Part shown: in pieces, positions 53,252 through 62,303 of the stretch
Layout of the letters: each line of letters opens with the position of its first letter
Position numbering within the stretch: the stretch's first letter is position 1
From: Chitinophaga nivalis
GTDB lineage: Bacteria > Bacteroidota > Bacteroidia > Chitinophagales > Chitinophagaceae
Direction of reading: 5' to 3'
Length of the DNA stretch: 64,000 nt
Assembly: GCF_025989125.1 (NCBI RefSeq)
Contig: NZ_JAPDNR010000001.1
Coordinates: 1,966,301 to 2,030,300, forward strand
The notes under the pieces: generated by a model
The model's database searches: none
What the model was told of the DNA's origin: nothing
The model's input: the letters and a program-made list of their open reading frames with translations, nothing else
Program-made: the position numbers and the translations under genes

Positions 53252-56200
53252 ATGCTAAAGAAATTTATAGAGAATCCGGTATTGTCTACCGTTATATCTA
53301 TCATCATAGTAATACTGGGTTTACTGGGATTAATGTCTTTACCCATTACCCAATATCCGGAGATTGCCCCTCCGACTGTTGAAGTAACTGCTTCCTATCA
53401 GGGCGCCAACTCAGATGTTGTGATGAAGAGTGTGATTATACCGTTGGAAGAACAGATCAACGGCGTGGAGCACATGACCTATATGACCTCCAAAGCCAGC
53501 AACGATGGGAGTGCTACTATTACCATTAATTTTAAACAAGGTACCGATCCGGATCTGGCAGCCGTGAATGTACAGAACCGTGTCACCAAGGCTACCAGCC
53601 TGTTACCGGCTACTGTTATCCGGGAAGGGATTACCACTACCAAGAAACAAAGCAGTGAAGTATTGAGCTTCCTGTTGTACAGTGAAAACAAAGCGTATGA
53701 CCAGAAGTTCCTGTACAACTACCTCCGTATTAACATTGTGCCGGATCTCAAACGTATTGAAGGGGTAGGTGATGCGATGGTATACGGTGCGCAGGATTAT
53801 AGTATGCGCATCTGGCTAAAACCGGAGAAGATGGCCAGCTATGGCCTGATTCCGGATGACGTGATTGCTGCGCTGGCAGAACAGAACATCGAAGCGGCGC
53901 CCGGTAAAATCGGAGAAAACAGCAACGAAGCTTTTCAATATACCCTGAAATATACCGGCCGGCTGGAGAACGCCACCCAGTTCGGGGATATTATTGTGCG
54001 GGGCGGTACCCAGGGGCAAATCCTGCGTTTGAAAGATATTGCGGAGGTAGAAATGGGCGCGTTAACCTATACGACTACGACTACCGCTCAGGGATATCAG
54101 GCCGTGTATGTGGCCATCAACCAGTCGGCGGGTTCCAATGCCCACGACCTGATCAAACAGTGTGAAGCCATTATCACCAAAGCTTCCGCCAATTTTCCGC
54201 CGGGTGTGAAATACGGTCCTTTTCTGAATGCCAATGAATTTCTGGATGCATCCGTAGAGAAACTGATTCATACCATCATAGAAGCCTTTATACTGGTGTT
54301 TATTGTGGTGTTCATCTTCCTGCAGGATTTACGTTCTACGCTGATACCTGCACTGGCAGTGCCAGTAGCCATCGTAGGTACCTTCTTCTTCCTGAAACTG
54401 TTCGGGTTTACCATCAACCTGCTTACTTTATTTGCATTGGTACTGGCGATCGGGATTGTGGTAGATGATGCCATTGTGGTGGTAGAAGCGGTGCACGCCA
54501 AACTGGACCAGGGGGCGAAGTCTGCGAAGAAGGCCACCCTGCATGCCATGAGTGAAATCAGTACCGCCATTGTATCTATTACCCTGGTGATGTCGGCCGT
54601 GTTTGTACCGGTAACTTTCATCACCGGATCTGCCGGCGTGTTTTACAAACAGTTTGGGCTAACGCTGGCCGTATCCATCATCATTTCTGCTGTGAATGCG
54701 CTGACGCTGAGTCCTGCTTTGTGTGCGTTGTTACTGAAACCGCATCCGCACCAGGAACAGCAGGCGCCTAAAGGATTTTTACCCCGGTTTTATGCCGGTT
54801 TCAATACCGCCTTCGATGCTGTTGGTGCAAAATATATGCGTGGGGTACGCTGGCTGATCAGAAGAAAATGGCTGGCCCTGGGTAGTATTGCGCTTTTCTC
54901 CGGTATCTTTTATTTTCTTGTCAAAACAACACCGACTGGTTTTGTGCCTAATGAAGATGCAGGGGCTATTTACGGGAATGTGATCCTGCCGCCTGCATCT
55001 ACATTAGGACGTACCACGGAAGTCCTGAAAGAAATCGACAGCATTGCCCTGGCTATTCCGGAAGTGGAATTGTCATCTACCGTAGCCGGTATGGACCTGA
55101 TCAGCGGCTTCGGTGGTTCATACGGCTCTGTCTTTATCCGGCTGAAACACTGGCAGGAAAGGAAAAAGAAAGGCCAGGACATCAACAGTGTGTTACAGCA
55201 ACTGTTTGCGCGAACGGCGCATATCAAAGGCGCGAACATTATCTTCTTTGCAGCGCCCACCTTACAGGGATTTGGTAATAACAATGGTTTTGAATTTCAG
55301 CTACAGGATAAAACCGGTGGGGATCTGAAAAAGTTTGAGGAAGTGATCGGCAAATTTATGGGTGCCCTGAATAAGCGCCCGGAGATCATGTATGCGGCTA
55401 CTCCCTATAATATTAACTTCCCGCGGTATGAAGTGGTGGTAAATGTCGCCAAATGTAAAGAAGCCGGCGTACCGGTGAATACCGTGCTGAATACGTTACA
55501 AGGTTACTTCGGTGGGGTATATGCATCCGACTTTAACCGCTTCGGTAAACAATACCGGGTGATGATACAGGCAGCTACCGCCGACAGGTCCAACCTCGCG
55601 GCATTTGATAAAGTATATGTGCGTAACAGCCGTAATACCATGGCGCCGATCTCTGAATTTGTCACCCTGCGGAAAGTATACGGACCGGAATTTATCAACC
55701 GTTTTAACCTGTCTACTTCCGCCTCCGTTACCGGATTGCCTAAACCCGGATTCAGTTCCGGAGATGCCATCCGGGCGATTCAGGAGGTTGCCAAAGAAAC
55801 ATTGCCAAGAGGCTATACGTATGACTTCTACGGCTTAACGCGGGAAGAGTTGTCCAGCGGTAATCAGACGGTATTGATATTTGTATTGTGTCTGGTGTTC
55901 ATTTACTTCCTGCTGAGTGCTCAATACAAAAGCTATATCCTGCCTTTTTCTGTATTGTTATCATTGCCAATAGGGCTGGCTGGCGCGTTTCTGTTTGCAC
56001 GGATCTTTGGGGTAGATAATAACATTTTCCTGCAGATCAGTCTCATTATGCTGATTGGTTTGCTGGCCAAGAATGCCATCCTGATAGTAGAGTTTGCGTT
56101 GTTGCACCGTTTGCAGGGACGTAACCTGATACAAGCTGCCATTGCAGGCGCGAAGGCCCGTTTCCGCCCGATTCTGATGACTTCTTTTGCGTTCATTTTC

Positions 56201-56422
56201 GGTTTGTTGCCGCTGATGATGGCGAATGGCGCAGGCGCCTTGAGCAACCGCTCTATCGGTACTGCTGCCGTAGGTGGGATGCTGATAGGAACGTTGTTCG
56301 GCGTATTGGTGATTCCTGCGCTGTTTGTACTCTTCCAGGCTTTACAGGAGCGGATTAGCGGTGCTCCGGTGTTAGCGAAATCATCAAAAAAGGAAGCGGG
56401 AATTATTGAAAATTATGCTTAA
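53252..56422 (+). CDS. RND multidrug efflux permease (AcrB/HAE1 type)
   Basis: A 1056-residue proton-driven pump with twelve membrane helices and two large periplasmic loops. The N-terminus FIENPVLSTVISIIIVILGLLGL, the first-loop PTVEVTASYQGAN, and the TM4 motif GIVVDDAIVVVEAV (proton-relay aspartates) near residues 402-415 mark the hydrophobe/amphiphile subfamily; the second half repeats the pattern with NAILIVEFA near 945. Heavy-metal (CusA) features are not seen. It overlaps the downstream channel gene by 8 bases. Substrates are likely lipophilic compounds. Confidence 0.96.
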   Translation: MLKKFIENPVLSTVISIIIVILGLLGLMSLPITQYPEIAPPTVEVTASYQGANSDVVMKSVIIPLEEQINGVEHMTYMTSKASNDGSATITINFKQGTDPDLAAVNVQNRVTKATSLLPATVIREGITTTKKQSSEVLSFLLYSENKAYDQKFLYNYLRINIVPDLKRIEGVGDAMVYGAQDYSMRIWLKPEKMASYGLIPDDVIAALAEQNIEAAPGKIGENSNEAFQYTLKYTGRLENATQFGDIIVRGGTQGQILRLKDIAEVEMGALTYTTTTTAQGYQAVYVAINQSAGSNAHDLIKQCEAIITKASANFPPGVKYGPFLNANEFLDASVEKLIHTIIEAFILVFIVVFIFLQDLRSTLIPALAVPVAIVGTFFFLKLFGFTINLLTLFALVLAIGIVVDDAIVVVEAVHAKLDQGAKSAKKATLHAMSEISTAIVSITLVMSAVFVPVTFITGSAGVFYKQFGLTLAVSIIISAVNALTLSPALCALLLKPHPHQEQQAPKGFLPRFYAGFNTAFDAVGAKYMRGVRWLIRRKWLALGSIALFSGIFYFLVKTTPTGFVPNEDAGAIYGNVILPPASTLGRTTEVLKEIDSIALAIPEVELSSTVAGMDLISGFGGSYGSVFIRLKHWQERKKKGQDINSVLQQLFARTAHIKGANIIFFAAPTLQGFGNNNGFEFQLQDKTGGDLKKFEEVIGKFMGALNKRPEIMYAATPYNINFPRYEVVVNVAKCKEAGVPVNTVLNTLQGYFGGVYASDFNRFGKQYRVMIQAATADRSNLAAFDKVYVRNSRNTMAPISEFVTLRKVYGPEFINRFNLSTSASVTGLPKPGFSSGDAIRAIQEVAKETLPRGYTYDFYGLTREELSSGNQTVLIFVLCLVFIYFLLSAQYKSYILPFSVLLSLPIGLAGAFLFARIFGVDNNIFLQISLIMLIGLLAKNAILIVEFALLHRLQGRNLIQAAIAGAKARFRPILMTSFAFIFGLLPLMMANGAGALSNRSIGTAAVGGMLIGTLFGVLVIPALFVLFQALQERISGAPVLAKSSKKEAGIIENYA

Positions 56423-57821
56423 ATATTTATTCATGTTACATCATTATAAAGGACTGTTATTGTTGATGGTGGTTACTACGCTGGCCGCCTGCCGGGTTAC
56501 CCATACCTATAAGCAGCCGGAAGGTCCTGCTGCCAACCTGTACCGGGATCAGACAGTAACGGATACGGTTACACTGGCCAGCCGGCCCTGGCAGTCTTTG
56601 TTTGCAGATACGTTGCTGCAACACCTGATTACAACCGGTCTACGGGAGAACCTGGATCTGAAAATAGCCATTACCCGCATTGACGCCGCCAAGGCTGCAT
56701 TGCGAAGCAGTAAAGCCGCTTTCTGGCCGGATATCAATGGAAATGCAGGGATTAAGCAATCCCGGTTTGCTACGGCACAGAGTTTTGGGCTGTTTGAAAA
56801 CGCCACACAATACGATATCGGATTAACTGCCGGCTGGGAAGCAGATATCTGGGGAAAGATCCGCAGTGCCAAACGTGCTGCGCTGGCAGGATTGCTGCAA
56901 AGTGAAGCTGCCCGCAGGGCGGTGCAAACACAGCTGGTGGCCGACATTGCCAATAACTACTACACTTTGCTGGCACTGGATGAACAGTTGGCGGTACTGG
57001 AGAAAACACTGATAAACCGGCAGGCAGATGTAACGGCTATGAAGGAACTGAAAGCGGCGAATGTGGTCAACGGTGCTGCCGTGGTACAAAGTGAAGCCAA
57101 TCAATATGCCGCCGCAGTAGCTATCCCTGATATGAAAAAGCAAATCCGGGAAACCGAAAATGCCCTGGGTATTTTATTGGCGCAACCTTCCGGCATGATC
57201 CGTCGGGCGGTATTGGCGGAACAATCGCTGCCGGCGACGTTGCATACCGGTGTACCGGCGCAGCTGTTGCAATACCGGCCGGATGTACAACAGGCGGAAT
57301 ATGCCTTCCGGGTAGCTTTTGAAAACACGAACGTTGCCCGTACGTATTTTTATCCGTCGCTGAATATTACAGCGGCAGGAGGTTTTTCCACTTTTAATTT
57401 CAAAGATTGGTTTTCTTCGCTGGGATTGTTCGGCAATATTGCCGCAGGGGTTACCCAGCCCATCTTTAATAAAGGGCTGAATAAGGCGCGTTTAGCCACT
57501 GCCCGGGCTAAACAGGAGGAAGCCGGCTACCGGTTCCGGCAATCGCTGTTAACAGCCGGAGAAGAGGTATCTAACGCTTTGTATGCGTATGAGACTGCGA
57601 AAGAAAAACAACGTTCCCGTGTGATGCAGCTGCAGGCACTGGAAAAGTCGGTTGATTTTACCAAAGAGTTGTTACGATACAGTACGGCCACCAACTATAC
57701 AGATGTGCTGACATCTGAACAAAGTTTGCTGGCCGCCAGGATAGGTGATATTACAGACCGGTTGCAGCAATGGCAGGCTGTTATTGTGTTGTACCGGTCG
57801 TTAGGTGGAGGCTGGCAGTAA
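56415..57821 (+). CDS. TolC/NodT-family outer-membrane efflux lipoprotein
   Basis: A 468-residue outer-membrane channel. The ATG at 56415 overlaps the pump gene by 8 bases; a TTG at 56406 and an ATG at 56433 are alternatives. The lipobox is TTLAAC (Cys26). Two TolC-like repeats are seen: DLKIAITRIDAAKAALRSSKAAFWPDINGNAG near 83-114, and NTNVARTYFYPSLNITAAGGFS near 306, with the NodT landmark LLQYRPDVQQAEYAFR between them. It completes the tripartite pump. A methyltransferase gene follows after 57 bases. Confidence 0.94.
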   Translation: MLKYLFMLHHYKGLLLLMVVTTLAACRVTHTYKQPEGPAANLYRDQTVTDTVTLASRPWQSLFADTLLQHLITTGLRENLDLKIAITRIDAAKAALRSSKAAFWPDINGNAGIKQSRFATAQSFGLFENATQYDIGLTAGWEADIWGKIRSAKRAALAGLLQSEAARRAVQTQLVADIANNYYTLLALDEQLAVLEKTLINRQADVTAMKELKAANVVNGAAVVQSEANQYAAAVAIPDMKKQIRETENALGILLAQPSGMIRRAVLAEQSLPATLHTGVPAQLLQYRPDVQQAEYAFRVAFENTNVARTYFYPSLNITAAGGFSTFNFKDWFSSLGLFGNIAAGVTQPIFNKGLNKARLATARAKQEEAGYRFRQSLLTAGEEVSNALYAYETAKEKQRSRVMQLQALEKSVDFTKELLRYSTATNYTDVLTSEQSLLAARIGDITDRLQQWQAVIVLYRSLGGGWQ

Positions 57822-57878
57822 GGCTTATACCCGGACTGTTTGGTTTTGTACCGGCAGTCCGGTATTTTTGGACCCTCT

Positions 57879-58538
57879 ATGAAGCAGCTGCGTTATTTCC
57901 TTTACATCTGGTGGCATTGGGGTTTCAGCCTGGCCTGTTTTATTCTGAAACACGAGATCCGTGGAGAGAAGCAATATGGTATTCAGACCATGGGGGTGGA
58001 TAACCTGACCGGAGAGGTGCCTGCCGACGATCTGGCGCATGCCAGTGTATATGAACCAGTGAATTACTATACCGCCACCTGGTTGTTGAACCACCTGGAA
58101 CCTGCAGACCTGCGTACCGCTTTCCTGGATGTGGGGTGCGGGAAAGGCCGGGTACTGGCGATGGCCGCCGCTTACGGATTTAAAGAGATTGCCGGCTTTG
58201 ACTTTTCCGCACGGCTTTGCCGGGATGCGATGGCCATAGGTACAGTGTTGCGTACGCAATATCCGGATCTGTCCCTTACAATTACGTGTATGAATGCCCG
58301 TTACTATGACATCCCGGAAACGGTGGGTGTCATTTTTTTATTTAACCCCTTTGATGCGGAGGTAACAACGGCCTTTATCGGAAAGGTAGCCGAAAGCCTG
58401 GAACGACAACCCCGCCCGCTGAAAATCCTGTATGCCAATCCTCAATGCAAACAACAATGGCTGGACGCGGGCTTTAAAGAAACTGCTTCCTTCCGTAAAC
58501 AGTATTACCTGCAGGGCTGTGTATTGGAGCTGAAATAA
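57879..58538 (+). CDS. Class I SAM-dependent methyltransferase
   Basis: A 219-residue protein starting at ATG 57879; a TTG at 57840 is less likely. An N-terminal hydrophobic stretch (LRYFLYIWWHWGFSLACFIL, about 4-23) may anchor it to the membrane. Motif I LDVGCGKGR is at 83-91, an acidic loop GFDFS follows near 103-107, and a post-motif-III-type IFLFNPFDAEV is at about 144-154, in place of the usual NPPY. Members of this group methylate small molecules or lipids; the substrate cannot be named. It could belong to the efflux transcript (57-base gap), and is separated by 346 bases from the nucleotide-enzyme operon. Confidence 0.82.
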   Translation: MKQLRYFLYIWWHWGFSLACFILKHEIRGEKQYGIQTMGVDNLTGEVPADDLAHASVYEPVNYYTATWLLNHLEPADLRTAFLDVGCGKGRVLAMAAAYGFKEIAGFDFSARLCRDAMAIGTVLRTQYPDLSLTITCMNARYYDIPETVGVIFLFNPFDAEVTTAFIGKVAESLERQPRPLKILYANPQCKQQWLDAGFKETASFRKQYYLQGCVLELK

Positions 58539-58884
58539 GGTTTTGACGGTCTTCCCAGGAAGAAAAACGAATCATGGATAGTCGGTGGTAATGGTGGAAG
58601 TATTGGTATCGCTACCGCCTGTGGGGAAAAGTTTGCTGATTCATGAATATTTTGTTAACTTTAGTAAGGTTGTTTAAGATCAGTAGCAGCTTCGTTATAA
58701 AAGATAAGCAAAATAATCATCTATCCCAATTGCACCGGTTTTGTTGTTCTCGCCTGCTTAAACAATGCTTCCCTTTATTATATACTTATTTATAGTTGTT
58801 TTCCTCAAATGTTATAACTGTCCGCTATGATATAGCTTGTCATTTTATTCTAACGTGAGATAACGATAGCAAACCATACAGGTC
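58539..58884 (+). promoter_or_regulatory. 346-base leader/promoter region of the nucleotide-enzyme operon
   Basis: No gene is visible. A promoter candidate is TTTG at 58632-58635, a 20-base spacer, and TAACTTTA at 58656-58663 (one mismatch from TAnnTTTG). The next 220 bases to the first gene are AT-rich, with no clear hairpin or LacI-type palindrome. The start codon of the first gene has only a weak AGG ahead of it. Confidence 0.45.
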
Positions 58885-60348
58885 TTGCTGTTATATACAA
58901 TTATTGTTATCAAAAGTCCCATTTTGGAAGAGCAAGATTACATACTACCACCGGTAGATATCGCCGCTATATTTTCAGTATTCAGGGATAAGTATATCGA
59001 CTACCGCGTTGTTAAAATGCCCGACAGCTGGCGGGAACGGGATAATTCCGTATTTACGTTTATCCTTTTCAGTGAAGACCTGGACGAGCCCGAACTCCTG
59101 ACTTTCTTCACCCTTGCCGGTACCCATAACCTGGCGAATGCCAGACCTGTCAGTAAGAAGCTGCTGGAGCTGTCGTCGTTATTTCATCCCCTGTTTTATG
59201 AACGATTTGTGGCAGAAAGCCGGCAGCCGGATGCCGGCGAAAAATATATCCGCTTTATACAAGGGCTGCAACCGTATGCTGTAGCACTTGCGCCGGCATA
59301 CGATACTCCCGTGGCTTCCAACAGGTATTACCTGCAGTCATTGCTGTTCCTGGCCGGATGCACCCTCAGTGCAGCCATTATACAACAACGATATACCGAA
59401 GCCACCATACAAAGTAAGCTGGACCGCCTCTGGCAGGCTTCCTATTACCTGGCATCGCTGGGTATTACCACCATCAGCCGGGAAGCGCTGCAGGAATTTG
59501 TCATACACTATGGTAGCCACACCACGCTGGATGCCTTTGAACGGATCAGTGCCATTAAAAAAATGTATGGCCGCCTCCTGAATGAACTGAGCAGCGACGT
59601 ATATACTACACCGGTAACTATCCAGGAAAGTGTGCTGAATGCCGCACAGCAGCAGCGGTTTGGCTTTGTGCCCTGGTTGAGGGAGCAACTGGGAGATAAC
59701 CTGAAAGCTGTTTTCGTATATGGGTCTTCCGTTACCAGTGAAGTATTTGCTGATTTTGACGTGATCCTGTATGTGAAGGATTCGCACACCGCTTTATGTT
59801 GTCTTAATGGTAAAGATCCGAAGCACAATGGGGTAGATATCAACATCAGTGTATATGACGAAACGGATTTTTACGGCTTTCAATCGCTTAGCGGCGATAA
59901 CCTGGATGAGAATGTATTATGCCTGTACGGAGCAGCCACGATCCCGGTAAAACGCCGGACAGATCTTATCTACCGGAATTTCAGCTTTGGTTATGTGCGC
60001 ATGCGGCAATTGCTGGGGATGGCCGCCTTCCTGGCAAAAGAAGGCACGCATTTCGGATTGGAAAGCAAGTCCAACCTGTATCAGTACTTTATAAAAATAC
60101 CCATGCACATTGTGAAAGGTATGCGGGCGGCTATGCAGGAACCTATCAATAAAGTACTGATTAATAAATGGACGAAAGCAACACTGGATTACGATATCGA
60201 TGAACAGGTGGCTTTGTGTATGAACGGCCAGGCCTGGAAAGCGATTTCAAATGCCTACGGCGCTACTTTACAGCTGCTGTATGTGTTAAATAAGGTATAT
60301 GCAGCCTTTGAGCCGGAAGCAGCAGACATACCCGCCTTTTTGCAATAG
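58885..60348 (+). CDS. Nucleotidyltransferase-like protein, first gene of the nucleotide-enzyme operon
   Basis: A protein of about 487 residues with no ATG at its front: the frame opens after a stop at 58867, and possible starts are TTG 58885, TTG 58924, or an ATG at 59017 that would lose 44 residues. Residues about 270-320 carry a DNA-polymerase-beta-type nucleotidyltransferase core: FVYGSS at 277-282 followed by DFDVILYV at 290-297 (the GSx7-DxD arrangement), with GVDINISV near 315 as a possible third acidic strand. The first 260 residues and last 150 are helical and unrecognised. It would move a nucleotidyl group onto a small molecule or polymer. The PurC-like gene follows after 38 bases. 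Product unknown. Confidence 0.6.
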   Translation: MLLYTIIVIKSPILEEQDYILPPVDIAAIFSVFRDKYIDYRVVKMPDSWRERDNSVFTFILFSEDLDEPELLTFFTLAGTHNLANARPVSKKLLELSSLFHPLFYERFVAESRQPDAGEKYIRFIQGLQPYAVALAPAYDTPVASNRYYLQSLLFLAGCTLSAAIIQQRYTEATIQSKLDRLWQASYYLASLGITTISREALQEFVIHYGSHTTLDAFERISAIKKMYGRLLNELSSDVYTTPVTIQESVLNAAQQQRFGFVPWLREQLGDNLKAVFVYGSSVTSEVFADFDVILYVKDSHTALCCLNGKDPKHNGVDINISVYDETDFYGFQSLSGDNLDENVLCLYGAATIPVKRRTDLIYRNFSFGYVRMRQLLGMAAFLAKEGTHFGLESKSNLYQYFIKIPMHIVKGMRAAMQEPINKVLINKWTKATLDYDIDEQVALCMNGQAWKAISNAYGATLQLLYVLNKVYAAFEPEAADIPAFLQ

Positions 60349-60386
60349 GCAGGCATATTATTTACCCCCGTTTTAATTCGCACACT

Positions 60387-61421
60387 ATGGATACAGGTAT
60401 TATCAATCATTGCAGTGGCCTTCACCGGGAAGATGTTACGCGTGCCATACAGGAATTACGTTCGCTGGGATTTTCCATCGAAGAAGCAGCTGCCGGCACA
60501 AGTGGTTATGTTACCTGCCTGGAGCTGTATGATACTTTTACAGCGCCTGCAGGTCACAATTGTATCCTGGTGGATCACCCGGGACATGAACCTGTGATAG
60601 AGCTGATCCTGCAACACCTGCCTTTTAACTTTGATGCCCTGCCATTGCTGGTAGAAGGAGAAAGTAAGATTATTAAATACTGGACGGATAAAGTAGTGAT
60701 CGAAAAATTCAAACCTACTGTTTATTCGTATACCCATAACCGATATGGATCTGCTGCCGGTACCGATGATATCCGTATCCGGTTTACTTCGGCTTTATAC
60801 CGGAAGATGGCCTTGCTGCATACAGGTATCCCTTACCGGCCTGCCAGCGCTTTCCTGGCTGAAATTACCCATGAACAAGGGTTGTTTGTAGTGCAGCGGC
60901 TGGTAGATGTATGTAATATAGAAACCCGTATCAAACGTTTTCATATAGGCTCACCGGTACACCGGTACCTGTATACCGGCAAGTATCCTTCTACCCGGCG
61001 GGATGAGGCGCCTATCGTAAAGTGGACCCGTTTTGAAGATCCGGTAGTGTGTTTCGACTGGCGGCATCCTTTGATGGATGAAGAACAGCGCCGCCTGGCA
61101 GACGAGCCCATTTCTGATGATTATGCCGCACTCTGGATCCGGGATGTCACCTTCGCCAAAGAGATGGCCCGAAATACTTTTATGTGGCTGGAAGCGATGT
61201 TTTTCCAGGCAGGTATCACCCTGATTGATATGTGCATCTTTATTGACCGGTCCGGAAAAATGATCTATAGTGAAATCAGTCCTGACTGTATGCGTATGCG
61301 CTGGAACAGTAATAACATAGACCAATCTGAATCTATGGATAAGGATTTGTGGAGAAGGGGGGCTGCGCCGGAAAAGCTATATGAGAATTATGAAAAAGCT
61401 TATTCATTGATCTTTCATTAA
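60387..61421 (+). CDS. SAICAR-synthetase (PurC)-like protein with extra N-terminal domain
   Basis: A 344-residue protein whose residues about 85-344 follow the SAICAR-synthetase pattern: LLVEGESKIIKYW at 87-99 (ATP loop, EGxxK), a core with KWTRFEDP at 212-219, and the signature SEISPDCMRMRW at 295-306, followed by MDKDLWRRG as in PurC. SAICAR synthetase joins aspartate to CAIR with ATP in purine synthesis. This copy is unlikely to be the housekeeping one: the first 85 residues form an added domain, key stretches diverge, and it lies beside a HisG-like gene. PurC homologues act in coformycin/pentostatin nucleoside synthesis. It could ligate an amine to a carboxylated imidazole or other nucleotide. 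Confidence 0.75.
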   Translation: MDTGIINHCSGLHREDVTRAIQELRSLGFSIEEAAAGTSGYVTCLELYDTFTAPAGHNCILVDHPGHEPVIELILQHLPFNFDALPLLVEGESKIIKYWTDKVVIEKFKPTVYSYTHNRYGSAAGTDDIRIRFTSALYRKMALLHTGIPYRPASAFLAEITHEQGLFVVQRLVDVCNIETRIKRFHIGSPVHRYLYTGKYPSTRRDEAPIVKWTRFEDPVVCFDWRHPLMDEEQRRLADEPISDDYAALWIRDVTFAKEMARNTFMWLEAMFFQAGITLIDMCIFIDRSGKMIYSEISPDCMRMRWNSNNIDQSESMDKDLWRRGAAPEKLYENYEKAYSLIFH

Positions 61422-61436
61422 TATAAAACAAAAGAG

Positions 61437-61757
61437 ATGACTACTGTATTCAAAGAAAATCTGGAAAGCCGGAAGATCTCCCCGAAAGGAGTCATTACCC
61501 TTCCGCCTGCTGCCCGCGAGCAGCTTAAGTTTAAGAAAGGACAGGGCAAACGTATTGGTTTCGCCGTGGAAGATAAAAAGGTAATCCTGTTTACGCCTGC
61601 AAAGGAAAAACAACCTTCCAAAAAGGCTTCCGCACGTGGCTTGCTGAAACTGAATATTGCTGCCCGGAAAGCACTGAAAGTCAGCAATGGCGAAGGTGGA
61701 CTTTATGCGGTTAAAGTAGATAAAAAGGATGGCAGTGTACAACTGTATGCAAAATAA
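61437..61757 (+). CDS. Small protein with two tandem AbrB-like repeats
   Basis: A 106-residue basic protein made of two similar 40-residue units: SPKGVITLPPAAREQLKFKKG at about 14-34 and SARGLLKLNIAARKALKVSNG at about 64-84. Both have the G-x-[IL]-x-L-x2-x-ARxxLK pattern of the swapped-hairpin (AbrB/MazE) fold, each followed by a strand pair. It sits 15 bases after the PurC-like gene and 20 before the kinase-like gene. AbrB domains bind DNA; a monomer with two units could bind without dimerising, so a local operon regulator is a fair guess. Not a confident family assignment. Confidence 0.55.
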   Translation: MTTVFKENLESRKISPKGVITLPPAAREQLKFKKGQGKRIGFAVEDKKVILFTPAKEKQPSKKASARGLLKLNIAARKALKVSNGEGGLYAVKVDKKDGSVQLYAK

Positions 61758-61777
61758 TTAAAGCATCACAGTAACAT

Positions 61778-62299
61778 ATGCGTAATCCCCAACAATCATT
61801 GATACTGGCAATAGACGGGCATGATGGCGCCGGCAAAACTACCCTGGCGGGCTTGCTGGCCGAAAAACTGGGCGGTGTATATGTACGTCCTTTCGGCGGC
61901 GCAACAGGTACCTCTCTGATTACCCAGGCGGAGCAGCATCATTACCAGGAAGTATCCCGGATAGGTTTGATGGCTATCCGGGATGCAGCAGCACAGCATG
62001 ATGCCCGTGTATTGGTGTTCGACAGGCATTGGATGACTGTCTTTACACTTATACCAGCTGCTTACCGGGATGAATGGTTTCCGCTACCTGCCACTACCTT
62101 GTGTTATGCCGGCATGCCCGCTACACTGCTGCGGTTGGGAGAAAGAGATGAAGCAATATTCGACCGGGCTTATCATGAAGGGTATATGCAACAATATTAT
62201 GACCTGGCGCATCAGTATGGTGCCCATATTCTCAGAACGGATCAGCATGACGTAGCGCAATGTCTGGATATGTTGGTGCAATGGGCCACTAATCTGTAA
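61778..62299 (+). CDS. Thymidylate-kinase-like P-loop phosphotransferase
   Basis: A 173-residue P-loop protein. Walker A is GHDGAGKTT at residues 14-22, and VFDRHWMTVF near residues 85-94 resembles the DR(Y/H) loop of thymidylate kinases. LGERDEAIFDRAYHEGYMQQYYDLA holds an arginine-bearing lid-like helix. Canonical Tmk is about 210 residues, and this one is short and diverged, so the substrate is probably another nucleoside monophosphate or nucleoside analogue. Only four bases separate its stop from the HisG-like start. A second-rank alternative is a nucleoside kinase of the dNK type. Confidence 0.7.
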   Translation: MRNPQQSLILAIDGHDGAGKTTLAGLLAEKLGGVYVRPFGGATGTSLITQAEQHHYQEVSRIGLMAIRDAAAQHDARVLVFDRHWMTVFTLIPAAYRDEWFPLPATTLCYAGMPATLLRLGERDEAIFDRAYHEGYMQQYYDLAHQYGAHILRTDQHDVAQCLDMLVQWATNL

Positions 62300-62303
62300 A
62301 AAC

